Assembly: GCF_034929435.1 (NCBI RefSeq)
Contig: NZ_JAYFUM010000031.1
Location: 1 to 64,000, forward strand
Source: Arcicella rigui
GTDB taxonomy: Bacteria > Bacteroidota > Bacteroidia > Cytophagales > Spirosomataceae
Length of the DNA stretch: 64,000 nucleotides
Direction of reading: 5' to 3'
Shown: positions 1-8,106 of the stretch, piece by piece
Position numbering within the stretch: the first letter of the stretch is position 1
How the letters are laid out: each line of letters opens with the position of its first letter
Notes under the pieces: model-generated
Databases searched by the model: none
What the model saw: the letters and a program-made list of their open reading frames with translations, nothing else
What the model was told of the DNA's origin: nothing
Translations under genes and position numbers: made by a program

Positions 1-107
<107 letters not shown>

Positions 108-339
108 AAATATCTTACTCTAGTTTCGTTGTTCTCTCTATGCTCTCTATTCTTAAATAAAGAATCAATAACAAAAAACAACCTGTCTATTAAGAATTAA
201 TAATAATTCATATATCTCTATCAATACCTCAAAGAACTCTTTAATCAAGCAAGATTAATACTTAACCTTACCAAATTTTGTCAGTAACTATCTTCCTAAT
301 TACTCCCCTCTCTCAACCCGTTGGCGTCGTTTGGGAGTG
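108..339 (-). other. rRNA operon leader
   Basis: This stretch separates the rRNA promoter from the mature 16S 5' end. On the minus strand it contains GTTCTTTGA (complement of bases 232-240), which resembles a boxA antitermination element. Next to it is an inverted repeat, TTAATC and GATTAA, around bases 241-258. No protein-coding signal is credible. The boxA reading is by resemblance only. Confidence 0.55.
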
Positions 340-371
340 CAAAGATGCAAGGTTTATTTTTAATCACCAAA
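340..371 (-). promoter_or_regulatory. rRNA operon promoter, Bacteroidota type
   Basis: On the minus strand TTTG (371-368) is followed after 20 nt by CATCTTTG (347-340), one base off the Bacteroidota -7 box TAnnTTTG and at the expected spacing from the -33 TTG box. A/T-rich tracts lie just upstream (372-420), as at strong rRNA promoters. The arrangement fits the 16S gene about 230 nt downstream. Confidence 0.65.
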
Positions 372-522
372 CAATCTCACAAAACTTTTTAAAAGTTTTT
401 TTCAAAAAAAACATAATACAAGCCGTAATTACAATGAAAATCAAATACTTATTGATAATATTAAATGTTGAAAAATTTTCAAAAAAAATTCAACATTTAT
501 CTAAAAACAGACAAACCAAAAC

Positions 523-562
523 AAAAAAAAGATGAAGTATATATAAAATACTTCACCTCTTT
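523..562 (-). terminator. Intrinsic terminator after the response regulator
   Basis: TGAAGTAT (533-540) and ATACTTCA (548-555) form a perfect 8-bp stem with a 7-nt loop. AAAGA and TCTTT can extend the stem past a small bulge. On the minus strand it is followed by eight T residues (complement of 523-530). It sits 30-60 nt past the stop codon of the response regulator and before the rRNA promoter, so it insulates the two units. Confidence 0.6.
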
Positions 563-591
563 AGATAAAAAAACTAAAAATTATATTGATT

Positions 592-1272
592 TCAACCGAT
601 ATCTAAGCGAAAACCTACTCCATGAACATTCGTAAGTTTGATATTGGGGTCTTTATTTAGGTACTTTCTTAAACGAGTAATGAATACATCAAGACTTCTT
701 CCTTTAAAGTAGTCATCATCTCCCCAAATTGCGATAAGTATTTTTTCTCTGGATTGCGTTTCGTTTTTGTTCTGTACCAAAAAAGCTAAAAGGTCTGCTT
801 CTCGATGCGTAAGGTCTTGTACTTCGTTTTCAAAATTTAGTTTTAAGTTTTTTGTATCGAAAACATATTTTCCAATCGTATGAACATTGGTAGCGGCGAT
901 TGTCTTCTTACCTGTTCTTTTAAGAATGGCTTCTATGCGTAAAACAAGTTCTTCAATGCTAAATGGTTTTGTCAGATAATCGTCTGCTCCTAATTTCAGT
1001 CCTTTTATACGGTCTTCTTTTAAAGATTTGGCTGTTAGAAAAATGATTGGTACATCACTACCTGAGCTTCGAACAAACTCTGCAAGAGTAAATCCGTCCA
1101 TTTCTGGTAACATTACATCAAAAATACAAATGTCGTATTGATTCTCTTGAAAGGCTTTCTGCCCTGCTTTCCCTGTAATCTGAAGGTCTATATGGTAACC
1201 TTCTTGCTCAAGATTGTCTTTTACTACAAATCCTAAACTATCGTCATCTTCGACTAATAATATTTTTGTCAT
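592..1272 (-). CDS. OmpR/PhoB-family response regulator (RprY-like)
   Basis: A 226-residue two-component response regulator. Residues 1-120 form a receiver domain: acidic pocket D9/D10, phospho-acceptor D52 in FDVMLPEMDG, T80 and K103 in the LTKPF motif. Residues 125-226 form a winged-helix DNA-binding domain ending in the usual GVGFRLD hairpin. Length and layout match the RprY-like regulators common in Bacteroidota. No histidine kinase gene lies beside it, so the partner sensor must be encoded elsewhere. It is followed by its own terminator and then the 16S operon, and is divergent from the thioesterase gene. Target genes cannot be read from this window. Confidence 0.92.
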   Translation of the reverse strand: MTKILLVEDDDSLGFVVKDNLEQEGYHIDLQITGKAGQKAFQENQYDICIFDVMLPEMDGFTLAEFVRSSGSDVPIIFLTAKSLKEDRIKGLKLGADDYLTKPFSIEELVLRIEAILKRTGKKTIAATNVHTIGKYVFDTKNLKLNFENEVQDLTHREADLLAFLVQNKNETQSREKILIAIWGDDDYFKGRSLDVFITRLRKYLNKDPNIKLTNVHGVGFRLDIG

Positions 1273-1373
1273 TCGTTAATTAATTTTTTCTTTTTTCAAT
1301 GAAGTGTGAGGGGACTATATTTTGACACTAATGTACTTGTTTTGATGAATATTTACAATTCGTTGCTTATTGC

Positions 1374-1381
1374 TACTTTTG
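1374..1381 (+). promoter_or_regulatory. -7 promoter box for the thioesterase gene
   Basis: TACTTTTG matches the Bacteroidota -7 consensus TAnnTTTG exactly and lies 51 nt before the ATG at 1433. No convincing TTG -33 box is found at 18-21 nt spacing, so the call is moderate. Confidence 0.4.
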
Positions 1382-1432
1382 TGTAGAATTACATTAAACG
1401 TCCATGTGCTCGTGGCTATAAACTGACAAATT

Positions 1433-1960
1433 ATGTTCCAATTAGATGCAAATAAGCAATATCCGAAAAAATTATATTCAAAAGCGGTAGTTAGATTCCA
1501 AGACTGCGACCCTTTGAAGCATTTGAATAATGCAAAGTACTTTGACTATTTCTTTAATGCACGAGAAGACCAAGTGGCGACTATCTATGAATTTGATTAT
1601 AATGACTACTTTGAGCATAACAAAACTTCATGGGTAGTTTACAATCATCAAATCGCTTATGTGAATTCTGCAAAAGTAAGCGAAAGAATTGGCGTTATTT
1701 CTTCTGCAATTTATTTCAATGATGATACTTTAGTGACAGAATTTGTAATGACTGATGAAACTTGTACTCATTTGAAAGCTTTACTGTGGACAACCTCAAA
1801 ATACATTGATGTTAGAACGGGTAAAAAGACTAATCATCAACCAGAAGTAACTAATTTCTTAAATGCTATTTGTGTTGAAGGTATTGATTTTGAACATATT
1901 ACATTCAATTCAAGAATCAAAACTGTTAAACAAGAATTATTAGCTGGTAAATTTATTTAG
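1433..1960 (+). CDS. Acyl-CoA thioesterase, hotdog fold (4HBT family)
   Basis: A 175-residue protein whose N-terminal stretch FQDCDPLKHLNNAKYFDYF (22-40) matches the YbgC/4HBT thioesterase motif, in which an Asp (here probably D26) starts catalysis on the acyl thioester and the long hotdog helix follows. Such enzymes release fatty or aromatic acids from CoA in the cytoplasm; the real substrate is unknown. It is somewhat longer than the usual 130-150 residues, with a C-terminal extension of no recognisable domain. It stands alone between divergent regulatory DNA and recQ, which begins 52 nt downstream in the same direction and may be co-transcribed. Confidence 0.8.
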   Translation: MFQLDANKQYPKKLYSKAVVRFQDCDPLKHLNNAKYFDYFFNAREDQVATIYEFDYNDYFEHNKTSWVVYNHQIAYVNSAKVSERIGVISSAIYFNDDTLVTEFVMTDETCTHLKALLWTTSKYIDVRTGKKTNHQPEVTNFLNAICVEGIDFEHITFNSRIKTVKQELLAGKFI

Positions 1961-2012
1961 CTGTTTTAGAAATAACTTAGTACAATTTATAGTCTTTCAC
2001 CCATTATCCACG

Positions 2013-3938
2013 ATGTCGGCACAGGAAATTTTAAAGCAATTTTGGGGATATGATTCCTTTCGTCCCCTACAAGAAAGTATCATAGCATCGGTATTGGCAG
2101 GCAAAGATACACTTGCTTTGATGCCGACAGGTGGTGGGAAATCTTTGTGCTTTCAAGTACCAGCTTTGATGAATGAGGGAATTTGTATTGTAGTTTCTCC
2201 ACTAATTGCTTTGATTCAAGACCAAGTAGAGCAACTCAAACGACGAGGGATTTCGGCTATTGGTATTTTTTCTGGAATGCACAAAAACCAAATTGACATT
2301 GCTTTAGACAATTGTATTTACGGAAATGTCAAGTTTTTGTACGTATCGCCTGAAAGGCTTCAAACCACCGTTTTTATTGAAAGAGCAAAACAGATGAAAG
2401 TAAATCTGTTGGCAATCGACGAAGCTCACTGTATTTCGCAATGGGGCCACGATTTTCGTCCACCTTACTTACAGATTGCTGAATTCAGAAAATTAATTCC
2501 CAATACTCCACTCATTGCTCTTACAGCCACTGCCACAAAAGAAGTACGTGAAGAAATTCTATCTCGTTTAGAGATGAGTAATCCTTCTGTTTTTCAACAG
2601 AGTTTTGCCAGAGCAAATTTATCGTACTCGGCTTTCAAAGAAGATGACAAAGAACGTAGGCTGATTAAAATTCTTCAAAGTGTACAAGGTTCATCGGTTG
2701 TCTATGTACGAAATCGACGCAGAACACAAGAAATTTCTGATTTATTAAACCGAAATCAAGTTCTTGCTACTTTCTATCACGCAGGTTTGTCGGCAAAAGA
2801 AAGAACTGAAAGACAAGAAAATTGGATAAAAAATCGGGTTAGAGTGATGGTGGCAACGAATGCTTTTGGCATGGGAATCGACAAGCCCGATGTGCGAACT
2901 GTCATTCATTTGGATTTACCAGATACTTTAGAAGCTTACTATCAGGAAGCGGGACGGGCAGGAAGAGATGGAGAAAAAGCCTATTCGGTAGTTTTATACA
3001 ATCAGGTGGATGTTGAAAGTTTAGAAAAAAATGTAGAGCAAAGTTATCCTTCAATAGATTTAATCAGAAAAGTATATCAGTGTTTGGGTAATTTTTTCCA
3101 ATTGGCAGTGGGTGCAGGAGAATTTTCAAGTTTCGATTTTGATTTAGTAGAGTTTCAAAAACGCTTTGACCTCCCTCCTACCGATACTTATTTTGCCTTG
3201 AAGATATTGGAAAACGAAGGTTTTATTCAGCTTTCAGATTCGTTTCATAGTTCTTCAAAAATTACTTTTAAAGTTGATAACCGCCAGTTGTATGATTTTC
3301 AGTTAAGAAATCCAAAGTATGATTCTTTTATCAAATTGGTTCTAAGAATGTATGGTGGAGAATTGTTTAGTACTTTCTTGAATATTTCAGAAGCAAATCT
3401 TGCAAAGGCGTACTCATTGCCTGTAAAAGAAATTGAAAATATGTTACTTACTTTAGAAAAGCTCAATCTTGTAATTTATGATAAACAAAAAGATAGACCA
3501 CAAATCACTTTCTTAACACCAAGATTCGATGCACAAACGCTACCTCTACAAGTACTTGAAATTAATAGAAAAAAACAAAGAAGTTTACAAAAAGCCAAAG
3601 CGGTAAGACATTACACCGAGCATCCAGACAGATGCAGAACACAATTATTATTAGAGTACTTTAGTGAAATTTCAGACATTGAATGTGGCATTTGTGACAA
3701 TTGTCTAAAACGAAAAAAGCAAGAAAAACAGAGTACTCATAATGAAGTACTCATCAAAAATACACAACAAAAAATAGTACAGTTATTAAGCAATGGAGCG
3801 ATGAGTCTTTCGCTGATTATGCAAATTATGCAACCTATCAATGAAGCACTGTTCAGGGATATTTTAAGAGAAATGATTGGTGAAGGAATACTTTCTTATG
3901 ATTTTGAAGGAAATTTAGTACTTTCTAAACACCAATAG
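2013..3938 (+). CDS. recQ: ATP-dependent DNA helicase RecQ
   Basis: A 641-residue superfamily 2 helicase that unwinds DNA 3'-5' in recombination and repair. Walker A MPTGGGKS has its Lys at 43, the DEAH box is at 136-139, and the RecQ-specific CISQWGHDFRP loop follows. The helicase C domain carries ATNAFGMGIDKPDVR and QEAGRAGRDG. A zinc-binding RQC subdomain with Cys residues (DRCRTQ, ECGICDNC) lies near 535-560. The last ~70 residues look like a winged helix, and no clear HRDC domain is visible, so this is the shorter RecQ architecture often seen in Bacteroidota. Start chosen at the ATG just before the conserved EILKQFWGYDSFRPLQ. Confidence 0.95.
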   Translation: MSAQEILKQFWGYDSFRPLQESIIASVLAGKDTLALMPTGGGKSLCFQVPALMNEGICIVVSPLIALIQDQVEQLKRRGISAIGIFSGMHKNQIDIALDNCIYGNVKFLYVSPERLQTTVFIERAKQMKVNLLAIDEAHCISQWGHDFRPPYLQIAEFRKLIPNTPLIALTATATKEVREEILSRLEMSNPSVFQQSFARANLSYSAFKEDDKERRLIKILQSVQGSSVVYVRNRRRTQEISDLLNRNQVLATFYHAGLSAKERTERQENWIKNRVRVMVATNAFGMGIDKPDVRTVIHLDLPDTLEAYYQEAGRAGRDGEKAYSVVLYNQVDVESLEKNVEQSYPSIDLIRKVYQCLGNFFQLAVGAGEFSSFDFDLVEFQKRFDLPPTDTYFALKILENEGFIQLSDSFHSSSKITFKVDNRQLYDFQLRNPKYDSFIKLVLRMYGGELFSTFLNISEANLAKAYSLPVKEIENMLLTLEKLNLVIYDKQKDRPQITFLTPRFDAQTLPLQVLEINRKKQRSLQKAKAVRHYTEHPDRCRTQLLLEYFSEISDIECGICDNCLKRKKQEKQSTHNEVLIKNTQQKIVQLLSNGAMSLSLIMQIMQPINEALFRDILREMIGEGILSYDFEGNLVLSKHQ

Positions 3939-3964
3939 TTCAAACTAAAAGTGTTTAGAAAGTA
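3919..3964. terminator. Bidirectional terminator overlapping the recQ stop
   Basis: A perfect 14-bp inverted repeat: TACTTTCTAAACAC (3919-3932) and GTGTTTAGAAAGTA (3951-3964), loop 18 nt. The recQ stop codon (3936-3938) is in the loop and the 3' end of the convergent dehydrogenase gene starts 11 nt beyond. The position between convergent genes suits a shared terminator, although no long T-run follows. Confidence 0.55.
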
Positions 3965-3974
3965 GATAAATTAC

Positions 3975-4745
3975 TTACTGGTAAATACCAGCAGCAACAT
4001 TTTCAGTAATCGCTTTAGGAGCAATCCAAGCTAAAAATGCTCCCAGTTTATTCAAAAATCCTGGAATTACTTCTGTTTTCTTTGCAAACATACCTTCAAC
4101 AGAAATTTTTGCTACTTCTTGCGGAGTCATCGCTACTTTCTCTGCTGCTTTACGAGCTTTATCGGGTACAGAAGCTCTGTCGTTAAAGCCCGTATCCGTA
4201 GCTCCCGGACTAATACAGGTTACAGAAACCGAAGTATCTTTCAATTCATACTTTAAGGCTCTCGAAAAATTCAGTACAAATATTTTCGTAGCCGCATAAA
4301 CTGCCATTCTTGGTAAAGCTTGATAAGCCGTTGAACTGGCGATGTTCATAATATAAGCTTTGGGTTGTCTTTTCAACATTGGCAAAAACACATGGCACAT
4401 CTCTGTTAAAGTAGCCATGTTGAGATTCATCATATCTCTATTTTGTTCAATGGTATAAGTATCAAAATTCCCAACAGCACCATAGCCAGCATTATTAACC
4501 AAAACAGATACTTGAAATTGATTTTTCTCGACCCAGTCGAATACCTGACGAGCCACATCAACAGAAGCTAAATCAACAGACAAGTACTGAACTTGAACGC
4601 CATATTTTTCATGAATTTCAATAGCCACCTGACGGAGTAGTCCTTCCGAGCGAGCCACTAATAATAAATCATATTTTTGTTTTGCCAATTCAACAGCAAT
4701 TTCTTTACCAATGCCTTTACTGGCTCCTGTAATTAATGCGTACAT
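3975..4745 (-). CDS. Short-chain dehydrogenase/reductase (SDR)
   Basis: A 256-residue classical SDR oxidoreductase. The Rossmann nucleotide-binding motif TGASKGIG is at 6-13, NNAG at 84-87, and the catalytic Ser (137/138), Tyr150 and Lys154 are in the IASS and YAATK motifs. A basic residue (R32) after the second strand suggests NADP(H) preference; that is inference. These enzymes reduce or oxidise carbonyl/hydroxyl groups of small molecules; the substrate cannot be told from sequence. Convergent with recQ and monocistronic by spacing. Confidence 0.88.
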   Translation of the reverse strand: MYALITGASKGIGKEIAVELAKQKYDLLLVARSEGLLRQVAIEIHEKYGVQVQYLSVDLASVDVARQVFDWVEKNQFQVSVLVNNAGYGAVGNFDTYTIEQNRDMMNLNMATLTEMCHVFLPMLKRQPKAYIMNIASSTAYQALPRMAVYAATKIFVLNFSRALKYELKDTSVSVTCISPGATDTGFNDRASVPDKARKAAEKVAMTPQEVAKISVEGMFAKKTEVIPGFLNKLGAFLAWIAPKAITENVAAGIYQ

Positions 4746-4811
4746 ATTTTTATTGATGAAGATTCGCTCAGAATCTTCAAACTTTGATGATTATACTTGC
4801 CCAAAATTAAC

Positions 4812-4837
4812 AAAGCCCTACCAAATGGCAGGGCCTT
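4812..4837 (-). terminator. Terminator after the TPR gene
   Basis: AAAGCCCTACC (4812-4822) and GGCAGGGCCTT (4827-4837) form an 11-bp stem with G-T wobbles and the 4-nt loop AAAT. On the minus strand it lies ~20 nt beyond the TPR-gene stop at 4859. Confidence 0.65.
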
Positions 4838-4858
4838 GAATCAAACAAATTTTAAATT

Positions 4859-6529
4859 TTACTTTTTAGGTTTTGCAGGAGCTGCCGGAGTAGCAGGTGC
4901 TGCTGGTGCAGCAGGTGCTAAAAACTCTTTCAACTTATCTGGGTCATCAGCTTTAATCGCAACGGCTTTGTCAACAAATTCTTGAATTTTTGTTACATCT
5001 TTCGTTACGTTTGCGTGGTAACCTACCAAATATCTGTATGCTTCGTAAAGTTGTTCTTTATTAGCTTTAGCTAAATCAACAACTCCTAAGAATTTTTCGT
5101 AATAAGGAACTGCCAACCATTTTGTACCTGTATAGTCAATATAGTTGTTAGTTCTTGCACGGAATAAATAGAACGGAGCAAATTTATCGTTGATAGCGAT
5201 AGCATTTGCAAAAGCACTATCAGCTTTCATACCTGTATTATATCTTCCAAGCGTATCTTCTCTTGGAGTATAAGCAGTAGTAAAGTATAATGACATACCA
5301 GCGTTATACCAGTCGGCACTTGCAAGAGCTACTTTCTTTTTCTGCTTCCACTCAATTGATTTCAAAGCGTGTTTTGCAGCATCAGCATATTTTTTCTGTC
5401 CGTAGGCAATTGTATAAACCGTGTTGTAGTGGTTATTGATTGTATCTTCAGGAGCAGCTTTCAAATAATATTCAATTGCCAAAGAGTCTTTTTTCAATCC
5501 TTGATAAGCCTTTGCAAAATAAACGTTATCTAAGTAATATGGCTTAACACCCGCTTTCACCATTTGCTCTAAACTTTCAAGACCTAACTGAGGGTTTCCT
5601 AATTCAACATTAGAGTAACCTTTCATTCTATAAATATCATTGTCCGTTGCACCACCTGCTTCAGCTTGTTTAGTGAATTGCATTGCACCTTCATAATCTT
5701 TAGCCAAGAATAACAATTTAGCTGTTTCTAACAAAATTGCTGGAGTAGCCTCAGCTCTTTCAACGTATTTTCTAAACAATTTAGAAGATTCTTTATAACG
5801 GTTGAAAATGATATAATACTCACCCAAACGCTTGTAATAAGGAGCATAAGATGAATCTGTATCATAAGCACTTTGGTAGTTATTGATAGTATATTGGTAG
5901 TTTTTACCTCTCAAATACACTACACCAAGTTTGATATAAGCCTTAGCTTTTTTCTCAACCAAGATAGATTGTTCATAAGCCGTAGCTGCTGGACCACCAT
6001 CATTTTTCAACAAGAAAGCATCACCCTTTACAATTTGCATATCAGCAGTAAGTGGCTTTTTCGTTTTTTCAGGAATCAAATCAATCAAACGAATAGCTTC
6101 ACCTGGGTCATTTGTATGCTCGTAAAGTGTGTAAGCTTCTGCAATGCGGAACATTACTTCAGCATTTTTCATTTTAGTATCAAGCAATATCTTATCAAAA
6201 GCAGCTTTTGCACCTGCTCCGTCTTTGTTCGCTAATAATAAAGTAGCTAAACCCACCGCATTCAAAGGTTGTTTTGGTTCAGCAGCAATCCCTTTTTCAA
6301 AGGTTGCTTTTGCATCAGCCAACTCGCCTGAACGTAATTGAGCATAACCTAAATAGTAATAATTTTCACCTGTAGGACTCGCTTTTACTAATGATGAAAA
6401 AGTTGTTTTTGCTTTAATTGGCTGGTCTCCGTCTAACTGCGCCAAACCCTGCTGAACTGTTTGTCCATTTACCGTCATAGTAAACAACAAGCTCGCAGCT
6501 ACCAACAGAGATTTAATCTTTACTTCCAT
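4859..6529 (-). CDS. Exported tetratricopeptide-repeat protein
   Basis: Start set at the internal ATG at 6529, because MEVKIKSLLVAASLLFTMTV begins a typical signal peptide ending in NGQ; the longer open frame upstream is unsupported. This gives 556 residues. Successive helical repeats such as ENYYYLGYAQLRSGELADA and KAYIKLGVVYLRGKNY are TPR units filling most of the protein. The last ~25 residues are Ala/Pro-rich low complexity ending in lysines. The TPR units suggest a periplasmic scaffold. It is the last gene of the ExbB/TonB region but is about 200 nt from the preceding lipoprotein gene, so it may have its own promoter. Similar TPR genes accompany this cluster in related genomes, from general knowledge; function is unknown. 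Confidence 0.8.
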   Translation of the reverse strand: MEVKIKSLLVAASLLFTMTVNGQTVQQGLAQLDGDQPIKAKTTFSSLVKASPTGENYYYLGYAQLRSGELADAKATFEKGIAAEPKQPLNAVGLATLLLANKDGAGAKAAFDKILLDTKMKNAEVMFRIAEAYTLYEHTNDPGEAIRLIDLIPEKTKKPLTADMQIVKGDAFLLKNDGGPAATAYEQSILVEKKAKAYIKLGVVYLRGKNYQYTINNYQSAYDTDSSYAPYYKRLGEYYIIFNRYKESSKLFRKYVERAEATPAILLETAKLLFLAKDYEGAMQFTKQAEAGGATDNDIYRMKGYSNVELGNPQLGLESLEQMVKAGVKPYYLDNVYFAKAYQGLKKDSLAIEYYLKAAPEDTINNHYNTVYTIAYGQKKYADAAKHALKSIEWKQKKKVALASADWYNAGMSLYFTTAYTPREDTLGRYNTGMKADSAFANAIAINDKFAPFYLFRARTNNYIDYTGTKWLAVPYYEKFLGVVDLAKANKEQLYEAYRYLVGYHANVTKDVTKIQEFVDKAVAIKADDPDKLKEFLAPAAPAAPATPAAPAKPKK

Positions 6530-6736
6530 TTTTTTAAGTTTTAGTTGTAAGTAATTATTGTTATGAAAAAGTAAGTATATAAAAAACAGGTAATTCGCTT
6601 TAAAGAACAAATTTCCAAAATATCTTTTGATTTTATAACAAAACAAAAATTAAATTAGAAAATTGTAAGCAAAAGTCAAAATTTTATTTTTTAAGTATTC
6701 CATAAAAGAAGAAAAACTTAAATAACAAAGCTCAAA

Positions 6737-7684
6737 CTAATTCATTTTTACTTGTCTGATTTGCAAAGGACGAGTAAGTGGTAATAAACCGCCTTTTAAA
6801 ACGATTAACTGTCCTTGTTCCAAACACATATAATTGATGAATCCTGTACCCAAACCCATATATGGTTCTTTCAAAATTAACTTAATTTGTCGAGTAAGTG
6901 GGTATCTCTTTAATGCCAAATTATAACCAAAAGGTTGATAATAGTCGTCAATCGTAGGATTACTTTTTTCAGTAACGGACATTACGTTAATATCTTTGAT
7001 AAATCCCAGAGATGCAGGGTCGTCACCGTCACTAATCCAGTTAGTTCCAATTACCCCCATGGCATTTTTGTGGGTTTTAACATACTCTATTACTTCTTGG
7101 TTTGATTTTGTAGCAAAAAATGAAACCTTTTCCTTTTTATTAATTCCAAACTTATCCACTAAAAAAGTTAAGTTACTTGAATTTACGCCATCAAAAACCA
7201 AAACAATTTCTTCTGAAGAACCACCTTTTCCAATCTGAGACCATTTTTTCTTTTCTCCTTTCATAATACTTCCAAGCTCATTTACTGTCATCAAAGTATC
7301 ATTATTGGCTTTATTCGTAATCAAAGCAATGGCATCCCCTGCAAATTTAAAACTTCTGTAAGTAATTTTATCCTGAACAAATACTTGTTTTTCTTTGCTT
7401 GTCAAATCTCTTGTAATGACTGCCACTCGAGCTTTATCATTAAGCATCATAGCAACAGCTTCACCCTCTGGCTTAGAGACTAAATTAATTTTTGTATAAG
7501 GAAATGTTTGCTCAAACGCCATTTTTTCAGCTTCCAAAATGGGTCTGAAAGACTCATCAACGGCTACCGTAATTTCTCCTTTGGCCGGAGTATCCAATTC
7601 ATTCCCATTTTTGTCTGTACTTTTGCATGAAATGATTGTTCCAGCTATCACAGACAAACAAACTAATTGCAAAAAAATTTTCAT
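6737..7684 (-). CDS. PstS-like phosphate-binding lipoprotein
   Basis: A 315-residue lipoprotein: signal peptide with lipobox ending at Cys20 (GTIISC), then a periplasmic type II binding fold starting GEITVAVDESFRPIL, with the MAFEQTFPYTKI and VNELGSIMKGEKKKWSQIG segments typical of PstS-like domains. The classic partners PstC, PstA and PstB are absent. The gene instead follows a TonB/ExbB/ExbD cluster, so the protein may present a ligand to a TonB-driven step rather than an ABC importer (inference). It lies 15 nt after the small membrane protein gene and is probably co-transcribed. Ligand identity is not provable from sequence. Confidence 0.75.
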   Translation of the reverse strand: MKIFLQLVCLSVIAGTIISCKSTDKNGNELDTPAKGEITVAVDESFRPILEAEKMAFEQTFPYTKINLVSKPEGEAVAMMLNDKARVAVITRDLTSKEKQVFVQDKITYRSFKFAGDAIALITNKANNDTLMTVNELGSIMKGEKKKWSQIGKGGSSEEIVLVFDGVNSSNLTFLVDKFGINKKEKVSFFATKSNQEVIEYVKTHKNAMGVIGTNWISDGDDPASLGFIKDINVMSVTEKSNPTIDDYYQPFGYNLALKRYPLTRQIKLILKEPYMGLGTGFINYMCLEQGQLIVLKGGLLPLTRPLQIRQVKMN

Positions 7685-7699
7685 GGCTTTTGTGATTGT

Positions 7700-7963
7700 T
7701 TATTTCTTTTCATCATCGTAGTATGAATACTCTTCGTCATCATCTTCTTCTTTTAGTTTTGTATATACCCTCCAAGCTCTAAAAAAACCGTACAATAACA
7801 GTACGCCACCCAAAGCATAGGCATAATAAGAAGAAGGCAACATCATTTGTGAAAATGCAGACTCTGGATAAAGGATTAATAGTACACCAATTCCAGAATA
7901 AGAAAGAGCCATTAATACATTTATGAGTACAAATATTCTATTGGGCATTTTTTGATAATTCAT
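7700..7963 (-). CDS. Small two-helix membrane protein
   Basis: An 87-residue protein with two predicted membrane spans (about residues 9-29 and 45-63) and a very acidic, Tyr-containing C-terminal tail (EEDDDEEYSYYDDEKK). No family is recognised. It lies between tonB and the PstS-like lipoprotein gene, 15 nt before the latter and after a terminator-like hairpin, so the two probably form a transcript. A role as an accessory subunit of the neighbouring energised-transport module is possible, but nothing in the sequence proves it. Confidence 0.6.
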   Translation of the reverse strand: MNYQKMPNRIFVLINVLMALSYSGIGVLLILYPESAFSQMMLPSSYYAYALGGVLLLYGFFRAWRVYTKLKEEDDDEEYSYYDDEKK

Positions 7964-8048
7964 TCAAGATGATTAGTTCAAAGGATATTTATTCATCCCA
8001 TCATTCACATACTCTATCATAGTAACAAACGTAAACCCTTTGAAAAAT

Positions 8049-8076
8049 GAAACCTGCCAGTTACCTGACAGGTTTC
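8049..8076 (-). terminator. Terminator after tonB
   Basis: GAAACCTG-c-CAG (8049-8060) pairs with CTG-a-CAGGTTTC (8065-8076): 12 positions with one mismatch and a 4-nt loop. On the minus strand it lies ~30 nt past the tonB stop. Confidence 0.65.
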
Positions 8077-8106
8077 ATTTCAATTGTATGGCATTTGAAT
8101 AAAAGA

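Noticed and set aside
278..535. 85-residue plus-strand open frame beside the 16S gene
   Set aside because: It lies across the rRNA promoter and leader and the response-regulator terminator, with low-complexity Lys/Asn-rich composition and no family resemblance.
4797..4985. Gly/Ala-rich plus-strand open frame
   Set aside because: It is the complement of the Ala/Pro-rich tail of the TPR protein and the adjacent terminator; no independent support.
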